A stretch of DNA of 64,000 bases from CAWJMN01 sp963844055 (lineage in GTDB: Bacteria; Planctomycetota; Planctomycetia; Pirellulales; Pirellulaceae), in contig CAWJMN010000001.1 in NCBI GenBank assembly GCA_963844055.1, forward strand, positions 2,046,001 through 2,110,000. Reading direction: 5' to 3'. Below, piece by piece: positions 18,935 to 27,714 of the stretch (position 1 is the first letter of the stretch; each line of letters begins with the position of its first letter). The notes beneath the pieces were generated by a model. It worked only from the letters and a program-made list of their open reading frames with translations, was not told the origin of the DNA and made no database searches. The position numbers and the translations under genes were made by a program.

Positions 18935-19255
18935 ATGGACCAGCTAAAAAAACAACTAGAAGTCATCAAGAAGTACTCCTTCTGGATCATGTGTGTCGTT
19001 GTGCTGGCCCTCAGCGTAAGCTGTTGGTACATGGCAACGGCTGAACTGAACAAGCAAGCGCTAGAGAATGCCAACTCCATCAAGCAACAGGCGGATGCGC
19101 TAGAGTCCGTTCGCAAAAAGTCTCCTCATCCCAATGATTCAACGATCAAGGGGATGGAAACGCTTACAGCCGCACTTGGCGACGATGTGGTTCGGGGCTG
19201 GGACGAGCTCAGCCACCAAGCAAGAGAGCGTTTTGATCTGGCCCAAGACGTTTGA
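18935..19255 (+). CDS. PilO-like membrane-anchored protein, first part (frameshifted gene)
   Basis: The 106 codons start four bases after the pilM stop. They encode a short cytoplasmic tail, one membrane span (FWIMCVVVLALSVSCWYMAT) and a coiled-coil-like stretch, the layout of PilO. The frame ends at 19255, but the adjacent frame continues with WPKTFDTDFQDAVKVLRPIE, which suits this protein better. The switch falls at or near the T-run at 19231-19234, where one extra T would explain it. Together with the next two pieces it forms one gene of about 610 codons (18935-20770). Confidence 0.75.
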   Translation: MDQLKKQLEVIKKYSFWIMCVVVLALSVSCWYMATAELNKQALENANSIKQQADALESVRKKSPHPNDSTIKGMETLTAALGDDVVRGWDELSHQARERFDLAQDV

Positions 19256-20141
19256 TACCGACTTTCAAGATGCTGTAAAGGTATTGCGTCCGATCGAACT
19301 CGCAGTGACCGTTACCGACAGGGGCGAAAGCCTTTCCGGCGGTCTATCGGCACCCAATCGCAAGCTCTACCAAACGTTCATCCAATTTGAACTTGAAAAG
19401 AATCTTGCCAAGATCATCGGTGCAACTTGGAAAGCTAGTGCCCAGTCGATCTCACGCGGCGGAGCATCAGGAATGCCTGGTGGAATGCCGGGCGGTCTGA
19501 GTGGCTTGCCCTCCGGAGGCAGCGGTGGTGGCCCTTCATTAGAATCGGGCATGCCGTCGGTCGGTGGTCTTAGTGGCGGCGTTGCTGGGAAGCCAAATCC
19601 TGATGATCGCGCGATCGTCTTGTGGAAAGGCGACAACCAACAAGAAATCGTATCTACTCATTTCAGCTTTATTGCTGACACCGATGCTCCTACTACGCTT
19701 CAAGTGCTCTACGCTCAAGAAGACCTGTGGGTACTGCAAAACATTCTCCGCATCGTCAAGAACGCCAATGGTGATGCTACGGCCCGCCATGAGGCAGCGA
19801 TCAAGGTCATTGACTCCATTTCGATTGGCCGCTCGGCCCAAGGGCTCAACGGTAAAGTTACCTCCCTCGGCGGCGAAGTCGGTTCCGGTGGTGCTGGATC
19901 CTTGCTAGGTGCCGGTGGCGGCCCTGGTGCACCCGGTGGTATGCCGGGCGGCATGCCAGGTGGTCCTCCTGGTGCTGGTGGTCCTAGTGCACCCGGTGGC
20001 GCTCCTGGCGGTATGCCAAGTGGCCCAGTCGGTCCGAGTGGTCCTGGTGGCGGTTTGACGGGGGCCGGCGCCGGGCAAAGCCTGCAGGCACCGACCTTGC
20101 TGACTATCGTTATGTCGATCGTGACTATGAACCCCTGCTAG
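19235..20141 (+). CDS. PilO-like protein, middle part with Gly/Met/Pro tracts
   Basis: This frame continues the gene after the first frameshift. It carries a periplasmic domain (DAVKVLRPIELAVTVTDRGE, then DLWVLQNILRIVKNANGDAT) and two low-complexity tracts. The tracts are made of Met-Pro-Gly-Gly and Ser-Gly units, at about 19470-19600 and 19900-20070. The frame stops at 20141, while the reading continues in the next frame as LADYRYVDRDYEPL from about 20087. The break lies at 20072-20090, just after the repeat tract. A missing C in the CC at 20081-20082 would restore the frame. Confidence 0.7.
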
Positions 20142-20770
20142 GTACTCGTCTTCGCGCGGCCATGCTGGGGAAGGCTGCCAAGAAGGATGACGTTCTTTTG
20201 GCAGTTGCCAAACGGATGCCTGTTCGCCTCAATCTGGTGATCGACCAGACAAAGCTAAATGTGATTTTGTCGGAATGTGCGAATTCCAAGCTTCCGATCG
20301 AAGTTCGTCAGGTCCGAATTGGCAAGACCGATGCCACCAACGCTGGCGGGTTTGGCGGCATGCCAGGCGGCAGTCGTGGTGGAATGCCAGGAGGGATGCC
20401 CGGTGGCATGCCAAGCGGTATGCCTACTGGTGGCGGTGCATCGGGTGCCACGGGCGCCGGTGGACCAGGCTACGGCCTTGGTGCTGGTAGTGAATCCGGC
20501 CCTCCAGGCGGTGGATTCGGTTTGCCAGGCGGACTTACCGGCGGTGGTGCTACTTCCACCCGCAGCTCGTCAATCTCCAGCTCGCAGACCGACCCAAGCG
20601 AAGTCAAGGTAGAGATCTACGGCATTGTTTACATCTACAATCCGGTGAATCGCAAGTTGCTCAACATGGCTCCTGCAGCGGGTGCAACTGCCGACGGTGC
20701 AGCTCCTGCGGCTAACAAAACCACGCAAGTATCAGCTCCAGCAGGGCAACCTGTTGCGGCTACCAAATAG
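20087..20770 (+). CDS. PilO-like protein, last part
   Basis: The final frame reads LADYRYVDRDYEPLLGTRLR and then AKKDDVLLAVAKRMPVRLNL, a mixed alpha/beta periplasmic domain. Another Met-Pro-Gly-Gly tract (20350-20540) follows, then a short domain with SEVKVEIYGIVYIYNPVNRK and an Ala-rich end. An internal ATG at 20162 exists but is probably not a real start, because conserved-looking sequence precedes it in frame. The third pilus-like gene starts 70 bases downstream. Confidence 0.7.
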   Translation, partial: GTDLADYRYVDRDYEPLLGTRLRAAMLGKAAKKDDVLLAVAKRMPVRLNLVIDQTKLNVILSECANSKLPIEVRQVRIGKTDATNAGGFGGMPGGSRGGMPGGMPGGMPSGMPTGGGASGATGAGGPGYGLGAGSESGPPGGGFGLPGGLTGGGATSTRSSSISSSQTDPSEVKVEIYGIVYIYNPVNRKLLNMAPAAGATADGAAPAANKTTQVSAPAGQPVAATK

Positions 20771-20839
20771 TTGGCTGTTGTCACGCTTTTTAAATCCCAT
20801 TCACGTTTGCTTTAGTTCCGTTGACGGAGTGATACTGCC

Positions 20840-23233
20840 ATGAAAAAGCCCAAGATTGATTTTGGTGAAGGTGGCATCAAGGGATGGTTCATTCGCCATT
20901 GCGAGAAGTTTGCGTTGGCGCTGGTGGCGGGCTTGGCGGTCATGGTGATGTACCTGGGGTATTCGTTGCCCGGCATTTCCAGTGACAACACTCCTGAAAA
21001 GCTCCGCCAAAAAGGACAAGACATCACCAACACGGTGCTCAACCGTGGCGATACTTGGCAACAGGTAGAAAAGGAACGCACCGTTGCAGAAAAGGTCGCG
21101 GAGCAAGTCTCCATGGACCTTAATCAACGGGTCGAGCCTAACTTTTACGGCCTGGCTAACGCCTGGAATAAGCCTGACTTTCGCAAGCTAAGCCCTCGTA
21201 ATGATCCAGCGATTCCTGCGCCGACCGGCCTAAAGGTTGTCGCATTCTACGGTCCTTTGGCGTACACCCGCCAAGATGAAACGGAAGTCGACCCACTTCC
21301 TGCTCCCGAAGATGGCACTGCCCCGAAGGAAAAGTTGCCTCGTAAGAAGCCAGCCACCAAAAGCAAGGCACCGGCTGGCCCTCCAGGAATGCCATCTGGC
21401 TATGGCCTGCCCGGTACTGGCGGCATGATTCCTGGCACTTCTACCAAGGGAAACAAAGGCCCCAAGTCAACCAAGAAGGGCAAGTCGGATGATGAAGACC
21501 TACTCAGTGGCGGCCCACCCGGCATGCCCGGTGGTCCTCCAGGAATGCCCGGCGGTATGCCTGGTATGCCCGGATTGAATCGCGGCAGCAATCCTCTGGG
21601 AGAAGGCGGCGAAGTCGATGACTCGCACGTCTATTACCAACCTGCGGGGGCCGATCCGATTGCTCGTACCACGGGTGCCATCGTCGTTATGGCGACCGTT
21701 CCTTACAAGAAGCTGGTTGAAGAGTTCAAGCGAACCTTTGCGGATTCGCTCGACTACAATCCAGAACGCGACTCACCTCGATTTGAGTCGTTCCAGATCC
21801 AACGTGTCGACGTTACCGACCCTGCTGCTCCGGCGGATAACTGGGTCACGCTGAAGTTCAATAATGTTTCCTTCGTGGAAGAGTTCATGGCCACGATGGA
21901 TGGTGCACCTGCAGAGGTTCTCGATCCGAGCTATTTGGATCCAGTTGTGGGGTCTCGTACGGTCGGTGTGCTAACCCATCCCGTTCCTCCGTTCCTCTCC
22001 CGCGACCTCTGGCCTGCACTCACGCATCCAGATATTCCGCTGGCCTCAACCACGGCAGCTCTCATGGCTCCGCAAATCAGGAAGCGGCGTTTTGTTCCCA
22101 AGGGGGACACCGAAGAAGATGCTGAAGCGGCTACAGATGAAGAAGCCATGGAAGAAGACGAAGAGGCCATGGATGCGGGACCAGGCGCTGCGGGCGGCTA
22201 TGCCCTGGGTGCACCTGGTGGAATGCCTGGTATGTCCGGCCCTCCCGGTATGCCAGGTGGAATGCCCGGCGGCATGCCTGGTGGAATGCCAGGAATGTCC
22301 GGCCCTCCAGGAATGCCTGGGATGTCAGGTATGCCCGGCGGCATGCCCGGTATGTCGGGAATGCCAGGCATGGGGGGTGGATTTGGCGGTTCGTACGGCC
22401 AAGCTCCAATCATTCCTAAGCACAAGCTCATTCGCTTTGCCGACATGAAAGCCGAGATCGGCCACAAGTATCGATATCGGGTTCGAATTTCTTTGGACGA
22501 CCCCAACAATCCCATGGCCCGCGCCTTCCGGCCTAGCCAAGCTTCTTTGTCTCCAGCCGTTCGCGAACGTCTACGTAAGCAAGCCGCTGCGGAACCAAAG
22601 AAGCGTACTTTGGTTAGCGAATGGAGCCAGCCAAGTGAACCTGTTTCGCTACCTGCCTCGGAATGGTTCTTTGCTGGCAAGGTCACCGCGCCTGCTCCCT
22701 CGATGATCGACAAGTACAATGTTCCAACCCGCGAGATCTTTGGCAAGGTTTTGAGTGTCAAGCTCGATCCCGTCAAGGCTGTCGATGTTCCAGTCGAGGT
22801 CGATGTACATCGCGGCTCAATGGTGAACCTCACCAAAGAAGTCGAAGTAACGCATCCGATCATGGCTGAAAAGCGAAAGCTGGATAAATACAAGTTCACC
22901 ACCGATGCGCTCGTGGTGGATATCTCCGGCGGTGAGACAATCCCTCACCTTGGACGTGTTACAGAAGATGCCCTAACCGCTCCAGGTGAAATCCTTGTCT
23001 TTGATTCCTCCGGTAGGTTGCATGCTCGAAATGAAATGCTCGATGTAGATGACTACCGCCACTACATTACGCCAGAGCCGGAAAAGAAGCCTAAGTCGGA
23101 AGATGGTGGTTCCTCCATTCTTCCCGGCGGCGCAACGGGTGCACCTCCTGGGTTGCTTCCGGGCGGCCCCGGTTATGGATTGCCAGGTTCCGGTCCAATG
23201 CCAACTACGGGCCGCAACAAGAAGGGCAACTAG
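20840..23233 (+). CDS. membrane-anchored pilus-operon protein with Met-Pro-Gly-Gly tracts
   Basis: This 797-residue protein has a short basic N-terminus, a membrane span at about 24-43 (FALALVAGLAVMVMYLGYSL) and a large periplasmic part. Two strongly repetitive tracts rich in GMPGGMPG units lie at about residues 225-255 and 452-520. Between and after them are folded-looking segments (AIVVMATVPYKKLVEEFKRT, then KLIRFADMKAEIGHKYRYRV) and a C-terminal Gly-rich tail. I do not recognise a named family. Position after the PilM-PilN fusion and the PilO-like gene suggests it is the third member of an inner-membrane alignment complex. A terminator follows 48 bases after the stop. Confidence 0.75.
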   Translation: MKKPKIDFGEGGIKGWFIRHCEKFALALVAGLAVMVMYLGYSLPGISSDNTPEKLRQKGQDITNTVLNRGDTWQQVEKERTVAEKVAEQVSMDLNQRVEPNFYGLANAWNKPDFRKLSPRNDPAIPAPTGLKVVAFYGPLAYTRQDETEVDPLPAPEDGTAPKEKLPRKKPATKSKAPAGPPGMPSGYGLPGTGGMIPGTSTKGNKGPKSTKKGKSDDEDLLSGGPPGMPGGPPGMPGGMPGMPGLNRGSNPLGEGGEVDDSHVYYQPAGADPIARTTGAIVVMATVPYKKLVEEFKRTFADSLDYNPERDSPRFESFQIQRVDVTDPAAPADNWVTLKFNNVSFVEEFMATMDGAPAEVLDPSYLDPVVGSRTVGVLTHPVPPFLSRDLWPALTHPDIPLASTTAALMAPQIRKRRFVPKGDTEEDAEAATDEEAMEEDEEAMDAGPGAAGGYALGAPGGMPGMSGPPGMPGGMPGGMPGGMPGMSGPPGMPGMSGMPGGMPGMSGMPGMGGGFGGSYGQAPIIPKHKLIRFADMKAEIGHKYRYRVRISLDDPNNPMARAFRPSQASLSPAVRERLRKQAAAEPKKRTLVSEWSQPSEPVSLPASEWFFAGKVTAPAPSMIDKYNVPTREIFGKVLSVKLDPVKAVDVPVEVDVHRGSMVNLTKEVEVTHPIMAEKRKLDKYKFTTDALVVDISGGETIPHLGRVTEDALTAPGEILVFDSSGRLHARNEMLDVDDYRHYITPEPEKKPKSEDGGSSILPGGATGAPPGLLPGGPGYGLPGSGPMPTTGRNKKGN

Positions 23234-23280
23234 TCGTCACCGACTAGCCTAAACCAGCTAACGCTGTGTAATAAAAATAA

Positions 23281-23315
23281 GCCCTGCAATGGATCGTTCC
23301 ATCGCAGGGCTTTTT
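23281..23315 (+). terminator. bidirectional rho-independent terminator
   Basis: A stem of GCCCTGC/GCAGGGC (7 pairs), one mismatch and ATGGA/TCCAT (5 pairs) with a four-base loop is followed by TTTTT at 23311-23315. On the other strand an A/T-rich stretch (AATAAAAATAA upstream) supplies a T-tract for the convergent apt gene. It closes the pilus-like operon. Confidence 0.9.
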
Positions 23316-23341
23316 CGTTTCCATGTCGCAGGTGCAACGCT

Positions 23342-23869
23342 CTAGTACTTCAGCAGGCTATACACGGGGTAATTCCCCAGTGCCTTAATGCCTCCCAAAA
23401 ACTCGAGCTCAATCAAAAATACGCACGCTTCAATCTGGGCTTCAAGCTTTTCCAGCATCTTGCAGCACGCGCCCACCGTGCCGCCCGTTGCCAAAAGGTC
23501 GTCCACCACCAAGACCTTCTCTCCCGGCGAGACACCATCCACGTGCATTTGCAGGGTGTCGCTGCCGTACTCCAGTTCGTAGCTAAATGAATGGGTGGTA
23601 AAGGGAAGCTTGCCCGGCTTGCGCACCGGAACAAAGCCGGCGTTCAATTCCATTGCCATCGGGGCGGCAAAGATAAAGCCCCGTGCTTCGGCAGCAACCA
23701 ACTTCTGAATCCCTTTGTCACGAAACGGAGCAGCCAATCGCCGAATCGTTTCGCGGAATGCGGCCGGGTCTCCTAGGAGGGGCGTGATATCCTTGAAAAG
23801 GACGCCAGGCTTGGGAAAGTCCGGCACATCGCGAATGAAGTCCTTCAGATCAAGCGAAGCTGTCGTCAC
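23342..23869 (-). CDS. apt: adenine phosphoribosyltransferase
   Basis: This 175-residue purine salvage enzyme makes AMP from adenine and PRPP. Typical Apt features are DFPKPGVLFKDITPLLGDP near the N-terminus, EARGFIFAAPMA, VPVRKPGKLP and the PRPP-binding motif VLVVDDLLATGGT. The length is normal. The start is a GTG at 23867-23869. It reads toward the shared terminator at 23281-23315. Confidence 0.96.
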   Translation of the reverse strand: MTTASLDLKDFIRDVPDFPKPGVLFKDITPLLGDPAAFRETIRRLAAPFRDKGIQKLVAAEARGFIFAAPMAMELNAGFVPVRKPGKLPFTTHSFSYELEYGSDTLQMHVDGVSPGEKVLVVDDLLATGGTVGACCKMLEKLEAQIEACVFLIELEFLGGIKALGNYPVYSLLKY

Positions 23870-23972
23870 GTATGCAATTCCTTAGTAGGGGAAAATCCTG
23901 GCGAAATAATAACTCTCAAAATATACGCTTCAATGAATCCCGTTGAAAGCCACAGGTAGCTTCCGAGGGAGC

Positions 23973-24695
23973 TTACCGACCTTGGTGCCAACTCGCCTGC
24001 CCATAACGGCTTTCCATAAGATCTCGCACCTGCTCCTGAGGCCAATCCCTCGTCACTTCCATCGTGGGAAAAGCGCCATCTAGCGCGCTAAAAAGCTGTT
24101 CCCGACCCAGGGGCAAGTTGGTGATGAAGTCACCATGCACTCGCTGGTTGCGATACGACGGTTCCCTGGGGGGATGGTTCAATACTTGCCCTATCGTTTC
24201 CAAAGGAAAGTCATACAGCAGCGTCCCGTGGTAAAGCAGCGCATTCCGTTTACAACGTAGGCTGTTGCCAGAAAACTTTCGTCCGCGCCACACAAGATCG
24301 CTCGTCCCCTCGCGGGTTACATCTGATAATTCGTCGGAAAGTGCCGCTACAATTCGATCGAGGATAAAGCGATGGGCCGTATCAAGGTCGCGCAGTTGCG
24401 GGTACCTCGCATAGGGTAGCGCTACCGAGTACATCAAACATCCAGGGCCCGCCATGATCGCTAGGCCACCACTACTGCGGCGGACAACCTCCACCCCCAG
24501 TTCCTCGCATCGCGGCACGTTAAGCTCGGTCTGGTAGTGCGAACCACGACCCATCACCACGGCGAAATGCGGTAATTCCCAGTGCCGCAAAAAGCCTGGC
24601 TCTTGGCTGTCTGCCGCATCGCACAGATCCAAAAGCGCTTCGTCTAGCGCTAGGTTTTCTGCTGCGGTTTTCAGGGTGATTTGCAGTCTTTTCAT
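23973..24695 (-). CDS. lipoate--protein ligase A family protein
   Basis: The protein has 240 residues from ATG 24695; a GTG nine bases upstream is in frame. It has the biotin/lipoate protein ligase fold: ENLALDEALL, the RRSSGGLAI motif (usual RRxSGGGxV), WRGRKFSGNSLRCKRNALLYHGTLLY with the catalytic Lys region, and a C-terminal helix. Members attach lipoate or octanoate to E2 or GcvH proteins. The SGGLA in place of SGGGAV marks a divergent branch often seen in planctomycetes, so the exact substrate is unsure. It lies 103 bases upstream of apt in the same direction. Confidence 0.85.
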   Translation of the reverse strand: MKRLQITLKTAAENLALDEALLDLCDAADSQEPGFLRHWELPHFAVVMGRGSHYQTELNVPRCEELGVEVVRRSSGGLAIMAGPGCLMYSVALPYARYPQLRDLDTAHRFILDRIVAALSDELSDVTREGTSDLVWRGRKFSGNSLRCKRNALLYHGTLLYDFPLETIGQVLNHPPREPSYRNQRVHGDFITNLPLGREQLFSALDGAFPTMEVTRDWPQEQVRDLMESRYGQASWHQGR

Positions 24696-24794
24696 GGCCG
24701 TCACAAACAGGCGGGCTTCTTGCTAACTCTCGGCGGCAGGATTTGCCGCTGAGCCATTTATTTTATCGCGAATTCCTCGGCAAAACTGCGTCCC

Positions 24795-24822
24795 TTGACG
24801 CCCTCCCTGAGGGGTCTAAACT
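24795..24822 (+). promoter_or_regulatory. candidate sigma70 promoter for the HEAT-repeat membrane protein
   Basis: TTGACG at 24795-24800 and TAAACT at 24817-24822 are separated by 16 bases. They lie 35 bases before the start codon at 24857, which is preceded by GGGAGAA. The fit to the sigma70 consensus is good by eye; it has not been tested. Confidence 0.4.
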
Positions 24823-24856
24823 AAAGTTGTCATAAAATTTATCTCGGGAGAATGTA

Positions 24857-25975
24857 ATGGTTCCTGCGGACCCGCAATCCACGTCTGATGCACAGGCCAA
24901 TCCGCCCCAGTCGGCTCAGGCGATTCTGCCGCAGGTTCAGCCCCCCACGGCCACCTTCATTTTGCAGCTGTTTCTTATTCCGCTGGCGATCGTGACCTGC
25001 GTGATCATGCTCTTTTTGGGTTTCCGTTGGATGGCCAGCGCTACCAGCCAGGACCCAAAGCAAGCGATCCAGTCCCTCCAGCAAGCTGAGGGGGGAAGTT
25101 GGCAGAAAGCGTATGAGCTTGCCGACATGCTGGGCAACCCTGATCCGCAGTTCGACAAACTCCGCGAAAGCTCGGAATTGGCAAAAGAGATTTCCCGAGT
25201 GCTAGATGACGACCTAAAGGCCCCCTTGAGTGCCGAACTTACCGAAGAACATGCCCGTCGGCGGATGTTCCTTTGCCGTGCGCTAGGCACTTTCAAAGTG
25301 GCCGATGGCATCCCCACGCTGACTCGCGCGGTCAAGCATGGATCGGGCGTTCGCGATCTACAGGTTCGTTTGTCCGCCATCGAGTCGATTGCTCTTCTGG
25401 CCAAGGGAATTGGTCCCGAGAAAGTGCAACAACTGCCAGATACCATGGCCGCAATTCTCGAGGCGTCGCGCACCACGGGTGAGGCGGAAGCTCCACCACA
25501 AGACTTGCAGCCCGACGATCCCAAATCCATCTACAACCCCTATTCGGAAGTTCGCGCGATTGCGGCCTACGCACTAGGAATCATTGGCGGACCAGAAGCC
25601 ACTGCCCGACTTGAAGAAATGCTCGCCGACACCTATCCCAATGCCCGCTACAACGCCAGCACAGGCTTGGCTCGTACAGGCTCCTCCTTGGCAATCGGTG
25701 TGATTGGCGAAATGCTCGATCCAGACAATGTCTTGTCTAGCCAGGATGAAGGGAACACGCAGGACCGAGAGAAGAAACGCACGCAAGTGCTGTTTGGCGG
25801 CTTGCAGGCAACGCTGGCTCTTCATCGCGCCCAGCCAAGTGCCGACCTCTCAGTTCTCAAGCCAAAGATTGAGTTACTGATGAAGGGTGAAATGAAGAAC
25901 ATCAAGGCGAATCGCGGCAAGCTGGTCAGCTACGCCAAAGAGACGTTCCACATCGTCTTTGAACCCACCAAATAA
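24857..25975 (+). CDS. HEAT-repeat single-pass membrane protein
   Basis: The 372-residue product has a Pro/Gln/Ala-rich N-terminus, one membrane span at about 33-56 (TFILQLFLIPLAIVTCVIML) and an alpha-helical region with HEAT-like repeats. Examples are RAIAAYALGIIGGPEATARL and NARYNASTGLARTGSSLAIG. HEAT repeats usually mediate protein binding. No enzyme motif is visible. GGGAGAATGTA precedes the ATG. Such anchored HEAT proteins are common in planctomycetes; the partner is unknown. Confidence 0.85.
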   Translation: MVPADPQSTSDAQANPPQSAQAILPQVQPPTATFILQLFLIPLAIVTCVIMLFLGFRWMASATSQDPKQAIQSLQQAEGGSWQKAYELADMLGNPDPQFDKLRESSELAKEISRVLDDDLKAPLSAELTEEHARRRMFLCRALGTFKVADGIPTLTRAVKHGSGVRDLQVRLSAIESIALLAKGIGPEKVQQLPDTMAAILEASRTTGEAEAPPQDLQPDDPKSIYNPYSEVRAIAAYALGIIGGPEATARLEEMLADTYPNARYNASTGLARTGSSLAIGVIGEMLDPDNVLSSQDEGNTQDREKKRTQVLFGGLQATLALHRAQPSADLSVLKPKIELLMKGEMKNIKANRGKLVSYAKETFHIVFEPTK

Positions 25976-26074
25976 CGCGTTGAAACAGCGAAGAGCCTTC
26001 TTGGGATGGCTCTCCGGACGGCAATTAAATGGTGGCAGGGCAACTAATCGAGAGCAGGTCGTGATTGATCCTGC

Positions 26075-26377
26075 TTAGCCCAGAACCTTTCCCATCTCAT
26101 CTCGGATGGTTTGTTCAATCTTGCCGCGGAAGAATGTAGCGGCAAGCGGTAGGCTCCCTACCGTAATGACTTCGAGTTCCTCAACTCGCATCGTGCCTTC
26201 AATCGACATTCCCATCGCCCTGAACGCAAAGGAGAGAACGTTTGCGCTCCATTCCCCGCGCATATCTTGCAGGAGGTGGGCCTGTTCAATCTGCGTGCGT
26301 TGCACAAACGAATGCAAACGCTTTTGAGCTTCTTCTCGACCTAAACGATGGCTGACCGAGGTGGAAAATGCCGGCAT
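26075..26377 (-). CDS. polyhydroxyalkanoate-system (PHA_gran_rgn-like) small protein
   Basis: The protein has 100 residues. The opening FSTSVSHRLGREEAQKRLHS and the later WSANVLSFAFRAMGMSIEGT, then VEELEVITVGSLPLAATFF, match the small family annotated as polyhydroxyalkanoic acid system protein (PF09650). The fold is alpha/beta and resembles START-like small domains. Family membership is by pattern only; no PHA synthase gene is seen in the window, so a PHA role is not shown here. Confidence 0.7.
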   Translation of the reverse strand: MPAFSTSVSHRLGREEAQKRLHSFVQRTQIEQAHLLQDMRGEWSANVLSFAFRAMGMSIEGTMRVEELEVITVGSLPLAATFFRGKIEQTIRDEMGKVLG

Positions 26378-26410
26378 ATAGTCGCACTACTTCATCAAGG
26401 CAAAGGTTTG

Positions 26411-26611
26411 CTAATCAACGTTGGTATCGTCATACGAACGGCGATCCTCAGGATTCCAGAGTGGCAATCCCTCACGAAGCCGTGAAGCCAAAATGTTCAG
26501 CTTCTCTTGTGTGCCAGGCAGAGCACCGGTCGCCGGATTCGGCTTGTCGGAGTCTTCCAATTCAAAATCCCAGTTGCCTTCTTTGATCGCATCAAAAACC
26601 GTTCGAGCCAC
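26411..26611 (-). CDS. conserved small acidic protein
   Basis: This 66-residue protein begins at a GTG (26609-26611) preceded by AAGGAGATACGGT. The sequence is soluble and acidic: VFDAIKEGNWDFELED, then GTQEKLNILASRLREGLPLW, then RRSYDDTNVD. I recognise no domain. It is transcribed with, and 33 bases upstream of, the PHA_gran_rgn-like gene. The strong ribosome-binding site and non-repetitive coding composition support it as real. Confidence 0.7.
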   Translation of the reverse strand: MARTVFDAIKEGNWDFELEDSDKPNPATGALPGTQEKLNILASRLREGLPLWNPEDRRSYDDTNVD

Positions 26612-26913
26612 ACCGTATCTCCTTGAAATTGCATAACTCGCGTTTTACAGAAGGCTGTCCGTCGCGAAAACAGTCAAGCAACCCATTCAGGCTTATCGCC
26701 TGCGTTTCAACATACCATATACGAGAACTCAGTATCAAAGTCTCGCAACCACAAGTCAACCAGTTAGTGCAAATCTTCGAAGTTTTGCGGGTATAGTGAC
26801 CTCTCTGTGCACTTTCATTTTTCAACCGTCTAGTTGACAAATGAGATCGCGTTTCCGTAACCAGAGTCGCCGCTTTGCAAAAGAAATTGCAGAATGGTCA
26901 CTGCGCAGGAGGG
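26612..26913. other. intergenic region
   Basis: About 300 bases between the small acidic protein gene and mfnB, both on the minus strand. It is AT-richer than its surroundings (for example around 26690-26790) and probably carries the promoter for the two small genes. No gene or hairpin stands out. Confidence 0.35.
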
Positions 26914-27651
26914 TTATGATCTCTCGCAAGTCATGCGGCTTGCGATTTCCACGTCGCACATCTGGCGTGCGTGTTGTACCCATGTCGCTACGCGTGTCGG
27001 ACAAACCGCACTCGTCCGATCACCACTACAAACGGCGCCTCGCACCGCAATCCAATCAGGCTGCACAACCGACAATGCTCCAAGATCTTCGGCCTTCAAA
27101 GAGCCCGCTAACACGAATCGCTGGCCGCGTCGCGCCGTCTGTTCACGCAGTTGAAGGAGCATCGACAATGACAAATGATTTAACAGTCCACCCTCACGTT
27201 TGCCGAACGTATCTACCAGTATCGCGCTTGCCTGCTCGGCGGCCCGTGAGGCAATAAACGACTCAAAATCAGGGCTATTTGCTGCTTTTGTATCGGCGTA
27301 ATACACCAACACAGCAGACGTTCCCGATGGTAAATCGCTAACGAGTTTGCCCCAGCGATCCGACCAATCCGTCGAATTGCCAAGCCCTGCAAGCCCGCAT
27401 TTTGCGAAGGCAACTCCCTGGGGAATGCATGATAGAAGGCCCTTGGTGCCTTCCTCGCGCAGTTCGCCTAGAGCAACGCTCATTGGAATATTAGCACGTT
27501 GGCACCGGTTCAAAATCGGTTGCCAAACGCGCCAATCCGCCGCCCCCAAGGAGCCTTGCAAAGGTTCTTTTACGTCGACGATGCCCACGCCCGCTTGGAT
27601 TGCCAGGCCGGCTTCCACTTCATCGCGTACGCTAACCAGAAGCCCCGTCAT
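26914..27651 (-). CDS. mfnB: (5-formylfuran-3-yl)methyl phosphate synthase
   Basis: The protein of 245 residues matches the DUF556/MfnB family: LLVSVRDEVEAGLAIQAG, then VDVKEPLQGSLGAAD with Asp26 and Lys28 at the expected catalytic place, then AFAKCGLAG, and ILVDTFGKREGGLLNHL. MfnB condenses two glyceraldehyde-3-phosphate molecules into the furan precursor of methanofuran. Planctomycetes and methylotrophs use methanofuran-like cofactors with tetrahydromethanopterin for formaldehyde oxidation. No other C1 gene lies in the window, so the role here rests on family knowledge. A two-TM protein gene lies 63 bases upstream. Confidence 0.88.
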   Translation of the reverse strand: MTGLLVSVRDEVEAGLAIQAGVGIVDVKEPLQGSLGAADWRVWQPILNRCQRANIPMSVALGELREEGTKGLLSCIPQGVAFAKCGLAGLGNSTDWSDRWGKLVSDLPSGTSAVLVYYADTKAANSPDFESFIASRAAEQASAILVDTFGKREGGLLNHLSLSMLLQLREQTARRGQRFVLAGSLKAEDLGALSVVQPDWIAVRGAVCSGDRTSAVCPTRVATWVQHARQMCDVEIASRMTCERS

Positions 27652-27714
27652 TCTGTCTCGTTACTCCCGCGCACCTGCCGAAAAAGAATTCGACTCGCAA
27701 AAAAAACATGCAAC

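Noticed and set aside
22190..22400. Dense short DNA repeats resembling a tandem array or CRISPR
   Set aside because: The repeats are in frame and encode MPGG units of a coding gene; there are no constant-length spacers.
26841..27257. A 138-codon plus-strand frame over mfnB
   Set aside because: Antisense to a clear enzyme gene; Arg/Ser/His-rich shadow.
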